From NCBI GenBank assembly GCA_902634555.1, contig CACPKO010000005.1:1-58132 (forward strand): 58,132 nucleotides of DNA. The letters are read 5' to 3'. The notes beneath the pieces were generated by a model, which was not told the DNA's origin, did not search any database, and saw only the letters and a list, made by a program, of their open reading frames with translations. The stretch is from Actinomycetota bacterium (GTDB lineage Bacteria; Actinomycetota; Acidimicrobiia; Acidimicrobiales; MedAcidi-G1). Made by a program: the position numbers and the translations under genes. Of the stretch, positions 37,651-46,906 are shown piece after piece (positions within the stretch are counted from its first letter, which is position 1; every line of letters starts with the position of its first letter).

Positions 37651-38348
37651 CAGCCATCACTCCTCTCGGTGGATTCACTAGCTGCGTCAACGTCGTCGGG
37701 TTGAAAGTTGTAAAGAGTGCGTGCTGAACCGTAGCGACGAAAACCTGACACATCAGCATCCATGCCGGACTCAGTTAAACAAGTAGTTAAAAATTCAAGA
37801 TGCTCAGGACGCATCTCCTTCTCAATACAATCAGCACCGAGACTGGCAACAGAGCCTCTCACGAACAGACGGGCTTCATAAATTGAATCTCCAAGATCAT
37901 CCCCTGCGTCACCAAGAACTACAAGGTTTCCGGCTTGAGCCATGAAAGCACTCATATGGCCTACATTTCCACCGACCACAATGTCGACACCTTTCATAGA
38001 AATACCACAGCGTGCTGAAGCGTTTCCGTGAATCACTACCAGTCCTCCATGTCCAGTCGCTGCTGCACTCTGCCCAGCGTTTCCGGTGATTGTCACCGAA
38101 CCCGACATAATATTTTCCGCCAATCCAGTACCTGCATTTCCATCCACTAATACCGTGGCCAATTGATTCATACCTGCGCAGTAATAACCCACTGGACCTT
38201 CAATCTTGACCTCAACAGAAGCATTAAGACCACAAGCCAATGCATGTGCGCCTTGTGGATGTGTTATTACAAATTCTCCACTTTCAGCAGTTTGTAAAGC
38301 GGCGTTCACGTCTCGGAGTGATCCCGTTGAAAGATCTAAACTTGTCAT
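37650..38348 (-). CDS. mgsB: Glutamate synthase GXGXG-domain protein, MgsB-like
   Basis: A 232-residue beta-helix protein corresponding to the C-terminal GXGXG domain of the glutamate synthase large subunit. Repeated glycine turns include GNAGTGLAENIMSGSVTITGNAGQS near 75-100, GNASARCGISMKGVDIVVGGNVGHMSAFMAQAGNLVVLGDAGDDLGDSIYEARLFVRGSV. It has no catalytic residues of its own and serves as a spacer holding the amidotransferase and FMN barrels together. I start at the ATG at 38348, which has GGAG about 6 nt upstream and gives the usual 4-nt ATGA overlap with mgsA; a TTG 12 nt earlier would give a 16-nt overlap. It overlaps mgsC by 1 nt. Confidence 0.82.
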   Translation of the reverse strand: MTSLDLSTGSLRDVNAALQTAESGEFVITHPQGAHALACGLNASVEVKIEGPVGYYCAGMNQLATVLVDGNAGTGLAENIMSGSVTITGNAGQSAAATGHGGLVVIHGNASARCGISMKGVDIVVGGNVGHMSAFMAQAGNLVVLGDAGDDLGDSIYEARLFVRGSVASLGADCIEKEMRPEHLEFLTTCLTESGMDADVSGFRRYGSARTLYNFQPDDVDAASESTERSDG

Positions 38349-39241
38349 GTTCGGCTCCAAGCAAAAATTCGGGCGGGCTCGGGTTCCCAGACCTCAGCGT
38401 CACCAACATCAGGAAGTTGAGCGATTGCCCTGTACTCCGAGGACATTGCCACCCAGTCGTCAGTTTCGGCCATCACCGCCGGTTTGCAAGCAATCGGATC
38501 GCGAACCACGGCAAAGCCGTCGCGGGTTCCAATACAAAAGGTGTAAAACCCATCTAACTCATCTAACCCTCGCTCAAGAGCTTCAACCAGGGTGTCGCCT
38601 TCTCGGAGACGCCACGCCAGATAACCTGCTGCGACCTCTGTGTCGTTCTCTGTCTGGAAAGACTCTCCTTTTGACTCAAGTATTTCTCGCAGCAAATTGT
38701 GATTTGAGAGCGAACCATTATGGACTAAACATGAGTCTTTGCCAGTGGAAAATGGGTGAGATCCAGCTGTGGTAACAGCGGATTCGGTTGCCATTCGGGT
38801 ATGTGCGATCGCATGAGTGCCTGCACGGTCAGCCAGACCATAACGTTCTGCCACTAAACGCGGATCGCCAACTGCTTTATAGAGCTCAATGGCGTGTCCC
38901 GACCCCAAGACTGTTGATTTAGGAACGTTTTTGATAATCCAATCACGGACATCAGTTCCGTCTAACGCTGTTTCTAAGATGGCGTGGTCTAAAACCATTC
39001 GATGGGTCACAGCTCCGTTGAGTGCTGTTTCTAACTGTGAACATACCTCTCCCCAGTCGGTGTTGATTCCTTCAGATAAGACAGTGAGTTTTGTACGATC
39101 GTCTTTATCGTCTCCATAAACGGCGAATCCGGCGCTATCAGGGCCTCTTTCCCGCATCTGTTCCAGCATTAACGCCGTGAGTCGACCTAACTCAGGTTCG
39201 TGGCGTGAAGTTTTTAAAAACAATCCAACAATTCCACACAT
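38345..39241 (-). CDS. mgsA: Class II glutamine amidotransferase, MgsA-like
   Basis: A 298-residue N-terminal-nucleophile amidotransferase. MCGIVGLF places the catalytic Cys at position 2 after Met removal. RMATESAVTTAGSHPFSTGKDSCLVHNGSLSNHN near 170-203 carries the conserved NG and D oxyanion/substrate residues, followed by NDTEVAAGYLAWRL. It would release ammonia or methylamine from an amide donor and channel it to the FMN barrel. It is the first gene of the operon mgsA-mgsB-mgsC-gmaS, whose sequence looks GC-richer than most of the window. The same gene set is called glxBCD-glnT in rhizobia, where the physiological role is less clear. Confidence 0.82.
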   Translation of the reverse strand: MCGIVGLFLKTSRHEPELGRLTALMLEQMRERGPDSAGFAVYGDDKDDRTKLTVLSEGINTDWGEVCSQLETALNGAVTHRMVLDHAILETALDGTDVRDWIIKNVPKSTVLGSGHAIELYKAVGDPRLVAERYGLADRAGTHAIAHTRMATESAVTTAGSHPFSTGKDSCLVHNGSLSNHNLLREILESKGESFQTENDTEVAAGYLAWRLREGDTLVEALERGLDELDGFYTFCIGTRDGFAVVRDPIACKPAVMAETDDWVAMSSEYRAIAQLPDVGDAEVWEPEPARIFAWSRT

Positions 39242-39292
39242 GTGATGAGGCTAAAGGAATTAGTTCACTGGTTACAAACTAGATACTCTTCA

Positions 39293-42200
39293 TCAATTTT
39301 CGGTGACGCGTAATCGCTCATCATCATCAGCGAAAATAAGATTTTGTTGGATCACATAATCAACTATCTTCTCAATGTGGTTTCGGGTTTTTTGAGTTAA
39401 ACGGTTAAAACCAAAGACTTCTGCTACGACCCTCACTGCATCTTCTCGCGAAAGGGAACGGCTCACGGTTATTAAATCAACCAAAGCATTGGAATACTCC
39501 ATCGGAGAAATTTCTTGTACTTCGCGTGCTGCTTCAGACCCAGAAGGACGGAACTCTGTCCAAGTGTCTGCTTGAGTAGGAGAAGCCCAAACGTAATCAC
39601 CGAACGGCGTTTGAGCGATCAATTCTTTAGGGATTAGGTTGCTAATAGCATCAACACGGTTCTTTCGTACTTGTTGGAATCCTAAACAATTAGCGGTCAT
39701 TCGGGCGAGACGTGACAGTTCAATAGGTGCTTCTGCCGTAAGGATAAGGTCAATAATTTTATTTACTTCTGTTTCAACATATTTCACATCTGAAGCTTTG
39801 TACCTATGTGGATCACCCAATACGTCAAGGTACTCTTGAGTCCCCATCTCTTCAGGGATAAAGGGTTTAAATTCCGGATGTGTATCTGTGGAATCGTTGG
39901 TTGTTTCCTGAAGTTGACCTCCAGCCGTAACCCCTGTAGCGGATTGTCCTTCCGTGTTAACAGGACTTGCATCTACGAAATGTTGCGTATCTGCTGGCTT
40001 CTCTTCAGGAGATTCATTTTGATTAGATTCAAGTAAAGTTTCGTCGTCATCGTCAGGCAACGTATCTGGTGCTTCTTCTATTCCTTCCATGGCCTTTCGA
40101 ATTCTTTCAAGAACTGCGTCTTTTTCATCTAACCAAGATGGAAGCCAAACTCTTATAACTTTTTTCCACCCACGGGATGGAAGCACCCCTAAGGGCATAA
40201 CTTCTCTTTGTTCGACTGAACCTCTGGTACGCCAACTTGGGCCATCAACCAAGACGGCAACTTTCCAATCTTTTTCATCAGATTGGCCGACTGCAACATC
40301 TACACGTAACGACGAAAGGCCATGTTGAGTTTTAGCTCGATAACCCATCTCTCTGATGCTCTGAGCGATTTGTTCAATATGGGAACTACGTTGAACAGGT
40401 ATTGAGGCGTCGCCGCTTTGATCAGGATTCTTTGCAAATATAAGGAACTTGCGTAAAAGTTGGAGATCGTGAGAATGGTTTTCAGTAACCTTCATATCCG
40501 AAGGGTCGAACGAACAAAAAATTATCAACTTTTGTTTAGTTCGGGTCACTGCGACATTCAGTCTTTTATATCCGCCTGTAGCACTAACAGGTCCAAAGTT
40601 TAGGGGAACATTATTTGTTGGTTTTGAAACTTCGGTTTCGCTCTTTTTTGAAAACGCAATCGAAAAAATTACTGTTTCCGCTTCGTCTCCTTGACAAGTT
40701 TCAAGGTTACGAATTTTGAGTTGTTTGTCAGTGGTAACACCTGATTCTTCATCCTTTTGCTCTTTTAGCGCTTGGGTGATATTGGCTTCTTCACTCTTGG
40801 GATGTTTTTCAAGCAGAGCCTCAATTAGCTTCTGTTGCGCGACGTTGAAAGTAACAACAAGGATTGATTCAGCGGCTGATTCAGGGTCTTTTGTAATTTC
40901 TTTCTTACGGCGTTCATTCCTTTTAGGATCACATAGCCGTTCAATAATTTCTTCTACCACCGCGTTAGCTTCAACTGGATTGGTTCCCACCGGTTTCAGC
41001 CCTAGGGCCTTAACTTTATCTACTGCTTCTATCTGGGGATGGTTTGGATTCGCTTCGCAGCCAGCAATAGTTGCTGAACGAAGATACTGACCATCAACTC
41101 TTCTGAAATCCATTGCTTTTTCTGAGTTCCCGGCTGTGGACGGGAACGTCATCATTGGCTCTTTATTGTAAATTTCAGTATTGCTAAACGCTATAAGGAC
41201 CTCATTTTCACTACGGAAATGGGTAAGAAGTTGTCGAGAAGGAACATTCGCGGCTTGAAACTCTGCGAGAACGCTTTCCACATCTGGAGCAGATGCTGCC
41301 ACAAGCACATTCTCTGCTAAAGAATCTCCGTCTTCAACATCAACGTTTTCGTCTTCAACATCAACGTTTTCGTCAAATTCTTCGTCATGCTCGACTAAAC
41401 GCCCAGCGTTTGAATTAAAAAAGTTTGTAGGTGGCATCTGTTCCGTGTCTCCCACAACAAGGCTGGCGCGGCCACGGCCAAGCGCTCCAATAGAGTTGGG
41501 AGTTGGGATTTGAGAAGCTTCATCAAAGATTACTAAATCAAAAATAACCGAACCGACAGGGATCAGTGTTGCTACTGAATCGGGGCTCATCATCAAACAC
41601 GGCATGACGTCAGTAAGTGACTCGCCATATTTTTGAATAAGTGTTCGTATAGGTGTTTTTTGTCCACGAATAGGTTTCAACTCACGGCGTAAATCTTGAA
41701 TTTCGCCTACGTCTCTCTTTAATGCGACACTGAATTTCTTTTTGCGTTGACTCACAATGCCGGGGATGCGTTCTTTCATTAACTTTCGCGCTTCTTTATA
41801 AGCCTTATCAAGATTGGCGATACGAAGGTCGTGACGCATCCCATCAAAGTTGTCTATGTCGCCTGCTTCAAGACGTTCGTTATAAGAAGCTTTCAGAAAT
41901 CCTCTTCTGACCCCACTCTCAAGAGAAGCAACCGGAAGAGAACCGTCAATTACTTGGCTATAAAGCGGAGAAAGACCGCACTCTTTTAACCGTAACGCAC
42001 ACTGGATTATCTCAAGCCACCGGCTTAATTGAAGGTAACGGTTGTCTTCACCGCGATCATTTAGCCAAGCAGACTGATCTTCTGTCCACGCTTGAAGGAA
42101 GGTTCTGTTTCTTAACCAGCGGCTAACGCTTTCATCGCTGAAGGGCAGAATATCCTGGAGGCTGCACCATTTCTCATAGATTTGTTCAACAACCGCTGAC

Positions 42201-45200
42201 GAAAGAGAATCTACCGGTGTTCCGGAGTTAAGTTCGGCAAAGAACTCTCCTAATCCTGGGCTATCAGTGCGTTGAGCGAGGGCGCTAAAAAGTTCCAGTC
42301 GGGTAGAAAAAGATTCGACTGCTTTTTCTTCCATTGGCGACCAGCCAGCAGGCATGCTTACCCGTAATTCTTGAGATATTCGGCTACGCATTTCGTCAAC
42401 TTGGTTTATGGCCCCGAATACTTGAACTGCGGCCTTATATAACTCTTTTGTATCAGTAGTTAACGCATCATTGCCGAGTGCATTACAAAGAGCTTTTCGA
42501 TGTTTATTTGCTGAAAAAAAGTTTGCGGTGGTGATCGCAGCAGTGAGATGAATGAGGTTATCTCTATCATCACGAACCATCACCGCAGGGCTGAGAGACT
42601 TCCGAGAATCGGCAAGCCTTTCATTAATCTCTTTGATTTCGCTCTTTAGTTCTTCAGCAATTTTCTCCCAACTTGCTCCTCCGATGAGAGTTAACTCTGC
42701 CGAGGTTGGAAGTTCCCCTAGAGCAGAAATTTTCGCAGCTTCTATAGCGAAATTTAAATCGTTAACGCAAGTAACTGCATGTAGTTTCTGCCACGGCCCG
42801 GCAAGATTATTGAAATCGTCGAGCACAGAGGCAAGACTTTCGAGCGCTAAAGAGAGAGCAGGTTTGTCGATTGGTTTATATTCAACGTTCTCTACGAAAC
42901 CCCATGGAAGTTCAGTTAACGAACCAGCAATTTCAATAAGGTTCGGAAGGGTGACACATATTTCTCGAAAAATCGGCCAAAACTCACCGTACTTGCGAAC
43001 AAACTCTCGAGGTATTTCAATAGAATTTCCTTGTTCAACCTGTAAAAGTTCTTCCCGGCTTGTCCAGAGTGACAACTCGGCCTCATTCACTGAATGAAGA
43101 GCATCTCGATAATTGTCAAGGATCTCTCCCTCTGCGGATATGCGGAACGACAAATCTTCCCATTTTCTATCCAACGGGTCCTTACTCTCACCAAGAGCTT
43201 CAATTAATTGTTCTTCAATATTTTTTCGAATTCGTTTATCTGAATCGCCTTTGGCGTGAAGTTCTAAACAATAATTGTCGAGACCCACCAGATTCAATTT
43301 TTTATGAACTTGATTAAGTGCAACAGGTTTCTCGGCGACAAAAAGAACCTTTTTCCCATGAGCCAAACATGAAGCGATCAAATTTGCGATCATTTGAGTT
43401 TTTCCTGTGCCAGGCGGCCCCTCCACCTTAAGTGACTGCCCATCAAGAGCGTGTTGAATAACTTCAGCTTGGGAATCGTTACCCATCAGAGGTGAATACG
43501 GTTCCAATCTCGGTTCAGGTATTTCAACAGGGTCTTCGAACTTCTTCCCCGGTGTATACATTAAATGTTTTACTACTGGGTTCGTGTCTCGCATTTTTTC
43601 CCAGTCATCTCGCAAATCTTTCCAAAGCCTGAAGCGTGAATAGTTGAAAACACCGAGAACGCAGCGGCGTTGAAGTTCAAAATTTTCGAGTTTTTTATCT
43701 CGAATTCTGGCTTCTATCGATCCAAACATTTTGTCAAAATCGATTCCGAATTCATCTGTTTCCGGGTATTCAAGTTCAGCAAGATCTAGGTGATAGGGCT
43801 CGCGTCGCAATTTTTCTCGAAGACAATAGTTAGGTGTGACCGACCCATTTGGATCAAGTCGCAAAGTGAACGGTGAGCCTCTACCGCCTTCAAGAAGAAC
43901 AGGGTAAAGATAAAGAGGGGCTAACCAGTTTGTTCCCGAAGCTTTACCACGGAAAGAAGTCGTCTCTTGGAACGAAAGCGAGCCAAGAGTCAAGAAAAGA
44001 GAGTTGGTTCCATTTCGAAGCAAAATCTCGTCTCTAGCGGACTTGATTTTACTAAGTTTCCCCGAAAGCGTTTTAAACCATTGATCTTCAATACGTTGCA
44101 TCAACTGGATTTCAATATCTACATTTGTCATCTCAGGCGGATACCCGCGTTCATCTCGATTCGCAATCTGGGTCTGCACTATTTTCTGAATTTGGTTGAG
44201 GTCTTTAAAACTGGGATACACAAACGGAGATTCCATGGTCCGAGCATGATCGTAGAACTCTTCAGTTGTAACCCCACTATGTTTCCAAATATCAGGAAGA
44301 ACAGCGGGCGTCTGAATCAACAACGAACCAGATTCTGGATCGAAAAGTTGGTCATCAATTTTTCCAAGAAGATCCCCGGGTACATCAAACTCAACGAAAG
44401 ATGACTGGTTCGGAGTCATCTTCAATAACTTATTACCCGCCCCTAAATCCAATAAGGAATTCATCCATGTAAGTACCCGAGGTGGCACTCTCTTATCATC
44501 ACTACCGTCAACATCGACAACAACAGGTTCAGAAAAAGCAGCGGCTTCTACTACTGGTGTGTCGGCACTTTGATCTTGAAGTTGAAACGTGTCATCGGTT
44601 TCATCAACGAGTCGATTCTCTACAAGCGAAGGAGGAGCGTAACCCTGACCCCAAGCTTTTTCGACGTCAATCATTGAAAAAAGCCACTCCAAGCGTTGAG
44701 GAGTTCCTGAGGCTTCATGTCCATCGTTAGATCCATCCCATCTAACCTGACGAGCCTCTATGCATGCCTCCCTAAAAGATTTACCCCCACTACACAAGGT
44801 TGTAGTTTCGACCATTTGCACAAGCGGCACACCAAAGGGGATTTTTAAACGGTTCATGTCATCCGCGTTATCTCCTAAAAACCATCGAATGGTCTTGTTG
44901 GAATCATCAGCGGAAGCGGTTCGCCCATAAGTGCTAGCTGAAAGCTCTTCACTCAGCTCCGTTCCTCTCAAAGCGTTCAGCAATTTGTCGTCCGAAACAT
45001 ATCCGGCGAACGCGTGGCCTGGAATAAAGAAAAGTAGTGGGGTAAGTCCAGCAGCTGCGAGACATGAAGCATAAAGAGCTGATGTATCCAAACAAGTTCC
45101 TGCCTTATCTTCAAGAATCGTCAACGGTGTCCGAACCTTTTGTGAGATGTTGTCCCACGAAGCAGGTGGATCACTATATTTGATTTCCTCGCTTCTAATA

Positions 45201-45862
45201 GCGTCATAAATAGCTTCCGCTATCCACTCCGATCTGTTTCGTTCACCCTCTCGGAGGTCGAACGACAATTTATCGGCTTGATAACCTTGCGTGCCGGAAT
45301 CACCAGTTCGGTCTTTAAGAAGATCTCGGGCTTTTGTAATAATCGGCTGAACAGCTCTCGAATTAGGCATAACAAACGCGGCAAAACAAGCAGCATGATA
45401 AGGATCCCTAATCCACTGATTTCCCGCCAGAAGAAGAAGATCTTGACTCTTTTCAGCCACTACTTCCTCATTGTCGCCAGCTAAAATTTCTACAACTAAG
45501 CGAGCATTCTCTTTTTCTCCTAAACGAGAAAGAACATCTGGATAAAGTGCAGGCGTCACTCGACTCCAATACACCTTTTGGTCTTCACATTTCCGCTCAA
45601 ACTCTTCAGGAGAAGAAGACTCGTTACGGAGGGCTTCATCTGAACGTGCCGGCGGCAACGGCATTGAAGAACCAATCCACACATCAGCAACCTTGGTTGG
45701 CGATAAAATTGTTACTCGTGGCTTAACCATGAGACCTTCAGTATCAACAGAACTTCTATTTCTGACACTGATCGCTCGAACGACAGGTCTCCCCACCCCA
45801 GCGTAGGTGTAACTCAAACTGCTACTCGCAAGTACTTCTAAATCAAGTTGAATTTCTGTCAT
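39293..45862 (-). CDS. Giant helicase-nuclease fusion (DUF4011/SF1 helicase/Vsr-like/DUF3320), Hhe-type
   Basis: A 2189-residue multidomain protein. An N-terminal transglutaminase-like segment has AGTCLDTSALYASCLAAAGL near 252 and PGHAFAGY near 280. A superfamily 1 helicase core follows: Walker A GPPGTGKTQ near 813, Walker B IFDEASQIP near 1447, LLTHFRSENEVLIAF near 1535, and a C-terminal RecA-like part with ETCQGDEAETVIFS and GGYKRLNVAVTRTKQKL near 1750. Next is a Vsr/MTES_1575-like nuclease domain with VAVLVDGPSWRTR near 1875, an acidic linker, and a C-terminal DUF3320-like domain. I recall this fusion architecture from the Hhe anti-phage system. The cell would use it to sense and cut or unwind foreign DNA. 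It lies alone between the mgs operon and tRNA-Met. Confidence 0.8.
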   Translation of the reverse strand: MTEIQLDLEVLASSSLSYTYAGVGRPVVRAISVRNRSSVDTEGLMVKPRVTILSPTKVADVWIGSSMPLPPARSDEALRNESSSPEEFERKCEDQKVYWSRVTPALYPDVLSRLGEKENARLVVEILAGDNEEVVAEKSQDLLLLAGNQWIRDPYHAACFAAFVMPNSRAVQPIITKARDLLKDRTGDSGTQGYQADKLSFDLREGERNRSEWIAEAIYDAIRSEEIKYSDPPASWDNISQKVRTPLTILEDKAGTCLDTSALYASCLAAAGLTPLLFFIPGHAFAGYVSDDKLLNALRGTELSEELSASTYGRTASADDSNKTIRWFLGDNADDMNRLKIPFGVPLVQMVETTTLCSGGKSFREACIEARQVRWDGSNDGHEASGTPQRLEWLFSMIDVEKAWGQGYAPPSLVENRLVDETDDTFQLQDQSADTPVVEAAAFSEPVVVDVDGSDDKRVPPRVLTWMNSLLDLGAGNKLLKMTPNQSSFVEFDVPGDLLGKIDDQLFDPESGSLLIQTPAVLPDIWKHSGVTTEEFYDHARTMESPFVYPSFKDLNQIQKIVQTQIANRDERGYPPEMTNVDIEIQLMQRIEDQWFKTLSGKLSKIKSARDEILLRNGTNSLFLTLGSLSFQETTSFRGKASGTNWLAPLYLYPVLLEGGRGSPFTLRLDPNGSVTPNYCLREKLRREPYHLDLAELEYPETDEFGIDFDKMFGSIEARIRDKKLENFELQRRCVLGVFNYSRFRLWKDLRDDWEKMRDTNPVVKHLMYTPGKKFEDPVEIPEPRLEPYSPLMGNDSQAEVIQHALDGQSLKVEGPPGTGKTQMIANLIASCLAHGKKVLFVAEKPVALNQVHKKLNLVGLDNYCLELHAKGDSDKRIRKNIEEQLIEALGESKDPLDRKWEDLSFRISAEGEILDNYRDALHSVNEAELSLWTSREELLQVEQGNSIEIPREFVRKYGEFWPIFREICVTLPNLIEIAGSLTELPWGFVENVEYKPIDKPALSLALESLASVLDDFNNLAGPWQKLHAVTCVNDLNFAIEAAKISALGELPTSAELTLIGGASWEKIAEELKSEIKEINERLADSRKSLSPAVMVRDDRDNLIHLTAAITTANFFSANKHRKALCNALGNDALTTDTKELYKAAVQVFGAINQVDEMRSRISQELRVSMPAGWSPMEEKAVESFSTRLELFSALAQRTDSPGLGEFFAELNSGTPVDSLSSAVVEQIYEKWCSLQDILPFSDESVSRWLRNRTFLQAWTEDQSAWLNDRGEDNRYLQLSRWLEIIQCALRLKECGLSPLYSQVIDGSLPVASLESGVRRGFLKASYNERLEAGDIDNFDGMRHDLRIANLDKAYKEARKLMKERIPGIVSQRKKKFSVALKRDVGEIQDLRRELKPIRGQKTPIRTLIQKYGESLTDVMPCLMMSPDSVATLIPVGSVIFDLVIFDEASQIPTPNSIGALGRGRASLVVGDTEQMPPTNFFNSNAGRLVEHDEEFDENVDVEDENVDVEDGDSLAENVLVAASAPDVESVLAEFQAANVPSRQLLTHFRSENEVLIAFSNTEIYNKEPMMTFPSTAGNSEKAMDFRRVDGQYLRSATIAGCEANPNHPQIEAVDKVKALGLKPVGTNPVEANAVVEEIIERLCDPKRNERRKKEITKDPESAAESILVVTFNVAQQKLIEALLEKHPKSEEANITQALKEQKDEESGVTTDKQLKIRNLETCQGDEAETVIFSIAFSKKSETEVSKPTNNVPLNFGPVSATGGYKRLNVAVTRTKQKLIIFCSFDPSDMKVTENHSHDLQLLRKFLIFAKNPDQSGDASIPVQRSSHIEQIAQSIREMGYRAKTQHGLSSLRVDVAVGQSDEKDWKVAVLVDGPSWRTRGSVEQREVMPLGVLPSRGWKKVIRVWLPSWLDEKDAVLERIRKAMEGIEEAPDTLPDDDDETLLESNQNESPEEKPADTQHFVDASPVNTEGQSATGVTAGGQLQETTNDSTDTHPEFKPFIPEEMGTQEYLDVLGDPHRYKASDVKYVETEVNKIIDLILTAEAPIELSRLARMTANCLGFQQVRKNRVDAISNLIPKELIAQTPFGDYVWASPTQADTWTEFRPSGSEAAREVQEISPMEYSNALVDLITVSRSLSREDAVRVVAEVFGFNRLTQKTRNHIEKIVDYVIQQNLIFADDDERLRVTEN
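41329..41370 (-). repeat. In-frame 21-nt tandem duplication in helicase gene
   Basis: Two identical 21-nt units lie back to back within the helicase gene and encode the heptad ENVDVED twice inside an acidic loop (about residues 1498-1511). The exact nucleotide identity points to a recent in-frame duplication. Its effect on the protein is probably confined to loop length. Confidence 0.8.
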
Positions 45863-45979
45863 TTAAACCACCGGGAATAGACCGTACCGAAGATTCTTTC
45901 TACACGCCAAGTAGCAGCACTCAACGAGTTCTTTTTGATGCAAGAAGATGTGGGTAGAGAACTAAAAACTCTCTTTTAT

Positions 45980-46180
45980 TTACAGCCATGTAGACAACGA
46001 GCTAGCAACTATCAAAATCCCAATCACTGTTCCACCAAGGACATTCATCATGAATACCTTCGGGTATTCTTCTCTCGTTCTCCAGGCGAATTCTTTACGA
46101 ATCCAGACCTTTTGTTTGGTTAAACAATAAGCGGTATAAATCAATACAACGACACCAACAAAAGTACGTATGAAAGCCAT
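45980..46180 (-). CDS. Small membrane protein
   Basis: A 66-residue ORF from an ATG at 46180, starting MAFIRTFVGVVVLIYTAYCLT. Two hydrophobic stretches (about 3-20 and 44-62) enclose a basic, aromatic loop (KQKVWIRKEFAWRTREEYPKVF). The hydrophobic/charged pattern and its fit in an otherwise gene-free stretch between the helicase gene and the tRNA suggest a real small inner-membrane protein. I do not recognise it and no clear Shine-Dalgarno is seen. The 117 nt between it and the helicase gene hold nothing I can identify. Confidence 0.45.
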   Translation of the reverse strand: MAFIRTFVGVVVLIYTAYCLTKQKVWIRKEFAWRTREEYPKVFMMNVLGGTVIGILIVASSLSTWL

Positions 46181-46246
46181 AACCAAAAGTTAACAAAGGA
46201 ATGGGTTGCCCGCCATAAGCGTCGTTACAGTTACGAGGGTTTTACT

Positions 46247-46323
<77 letters not shown>

Positions 46324-46360
46324 ACTCACGAGGATAACGGCAGGAACAGCAACCCCCTCA

Positions 46361-46906
46361 TTAGTTGTTATTAAATGGTTTGATTAATTTTTCTAAGAGC
46401 GGATGGAAATGCTCAAACTGAGGAACAGGAACTCCGGTTCTTTTCCCATACATGTCTTCAAGGACACGTAAAGTTAGAGCATCCTGATGGTGAGGGTTAG
46501 AGAGAAAAACAGTGATTTCTTCTTCATCCATTACACCGTTTTGTTGTGTCAGCGTGTATTGAGACGCATAAGACAAACGACTGTGATAGTCCGGATCAAC
46601 TGCACATAAATAGCGTTTGGCATCTACGTGGAGACGTACCGGTTCTGAAACATCTAATCCAAAGTGTTTAGCTACCCAACCGCTACCAAGATCAGCATGG
46701 CTATGTATGCCAAAGTCGTCATCTGGCTCGTCAAGCCAATGACCGACATCATGTAAAAGGCACGCTGCGATCAGCGGCTCTGAAGCCCCAGTTCCTTCAG
46801 CAGCCGCGGCAGTTAACAACACATGTTCAGCGATAGTTACGTTCTCTCCATAGTTTTGTTGTCCTCGCCCTTCCATAAATTCTGTTAGTTCTTTAATGAC
46901 TGTCAT
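46361..46906 (-). CDS. tmpB: HD-domain mixed-valent di-iron oxygenase, TmpB/PhnZ-like
   Basis: A 181-residue HD-domain protein of the PhnZ/phosphonate-associated group. Metal ligands visible are H28 (AEHVL), H52-D53 (CLLHDVGHW), H70 (HSHADLG), H93 (LHVDAKRYLC) and D142 (HHQDALTLRVLED). A QNYGEN segment at 17-22 resembles the substrate-covering Tyr/Glu loop. PhnZ/TmpB enzymes split the C-P bond of 1-hydroxy-2-aminoethylphosphonates with O2, releasing phosphate. The ATG overlaps the stop of the upstream TauD-like dioxygenase by 4 nt (46903-46906). This dioxygenase-HD order matches tmpA-tmpB, which together turn 2-(trimethylammonio)ethylphosphonate into glycine betaine and phosphate. A glycine-yielding PhnYZ-like reaction is the alternative. 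Confidence 0.8.
   Translation of the reverse strand: MTVIKELTEFMEGRGQQNYGENVTIAEHVLLTAAAAEGTGASEPLIAACLLHDVGHWLDEPDDDFGIHSHADLGSGWVAKHFGLDVSEPVRLHVDAKRYLCAVDPDYHSRLSYASQYTLTQQNGVMDEEEITVFLSNPHHQDALTLRVLEDMYGKRTGVPVPQFEHFHPLLEKLIKPFNNN

Noticed and set aside
39242-39292. Possible attachment repeat matching the tRNA-Met 3' end at the left side of the helicase gene
   Set aside because: I looked for the tRNA 3' sequence around 39.2 and 34.85 kb and saw no convincing copy, so island ends are not called.
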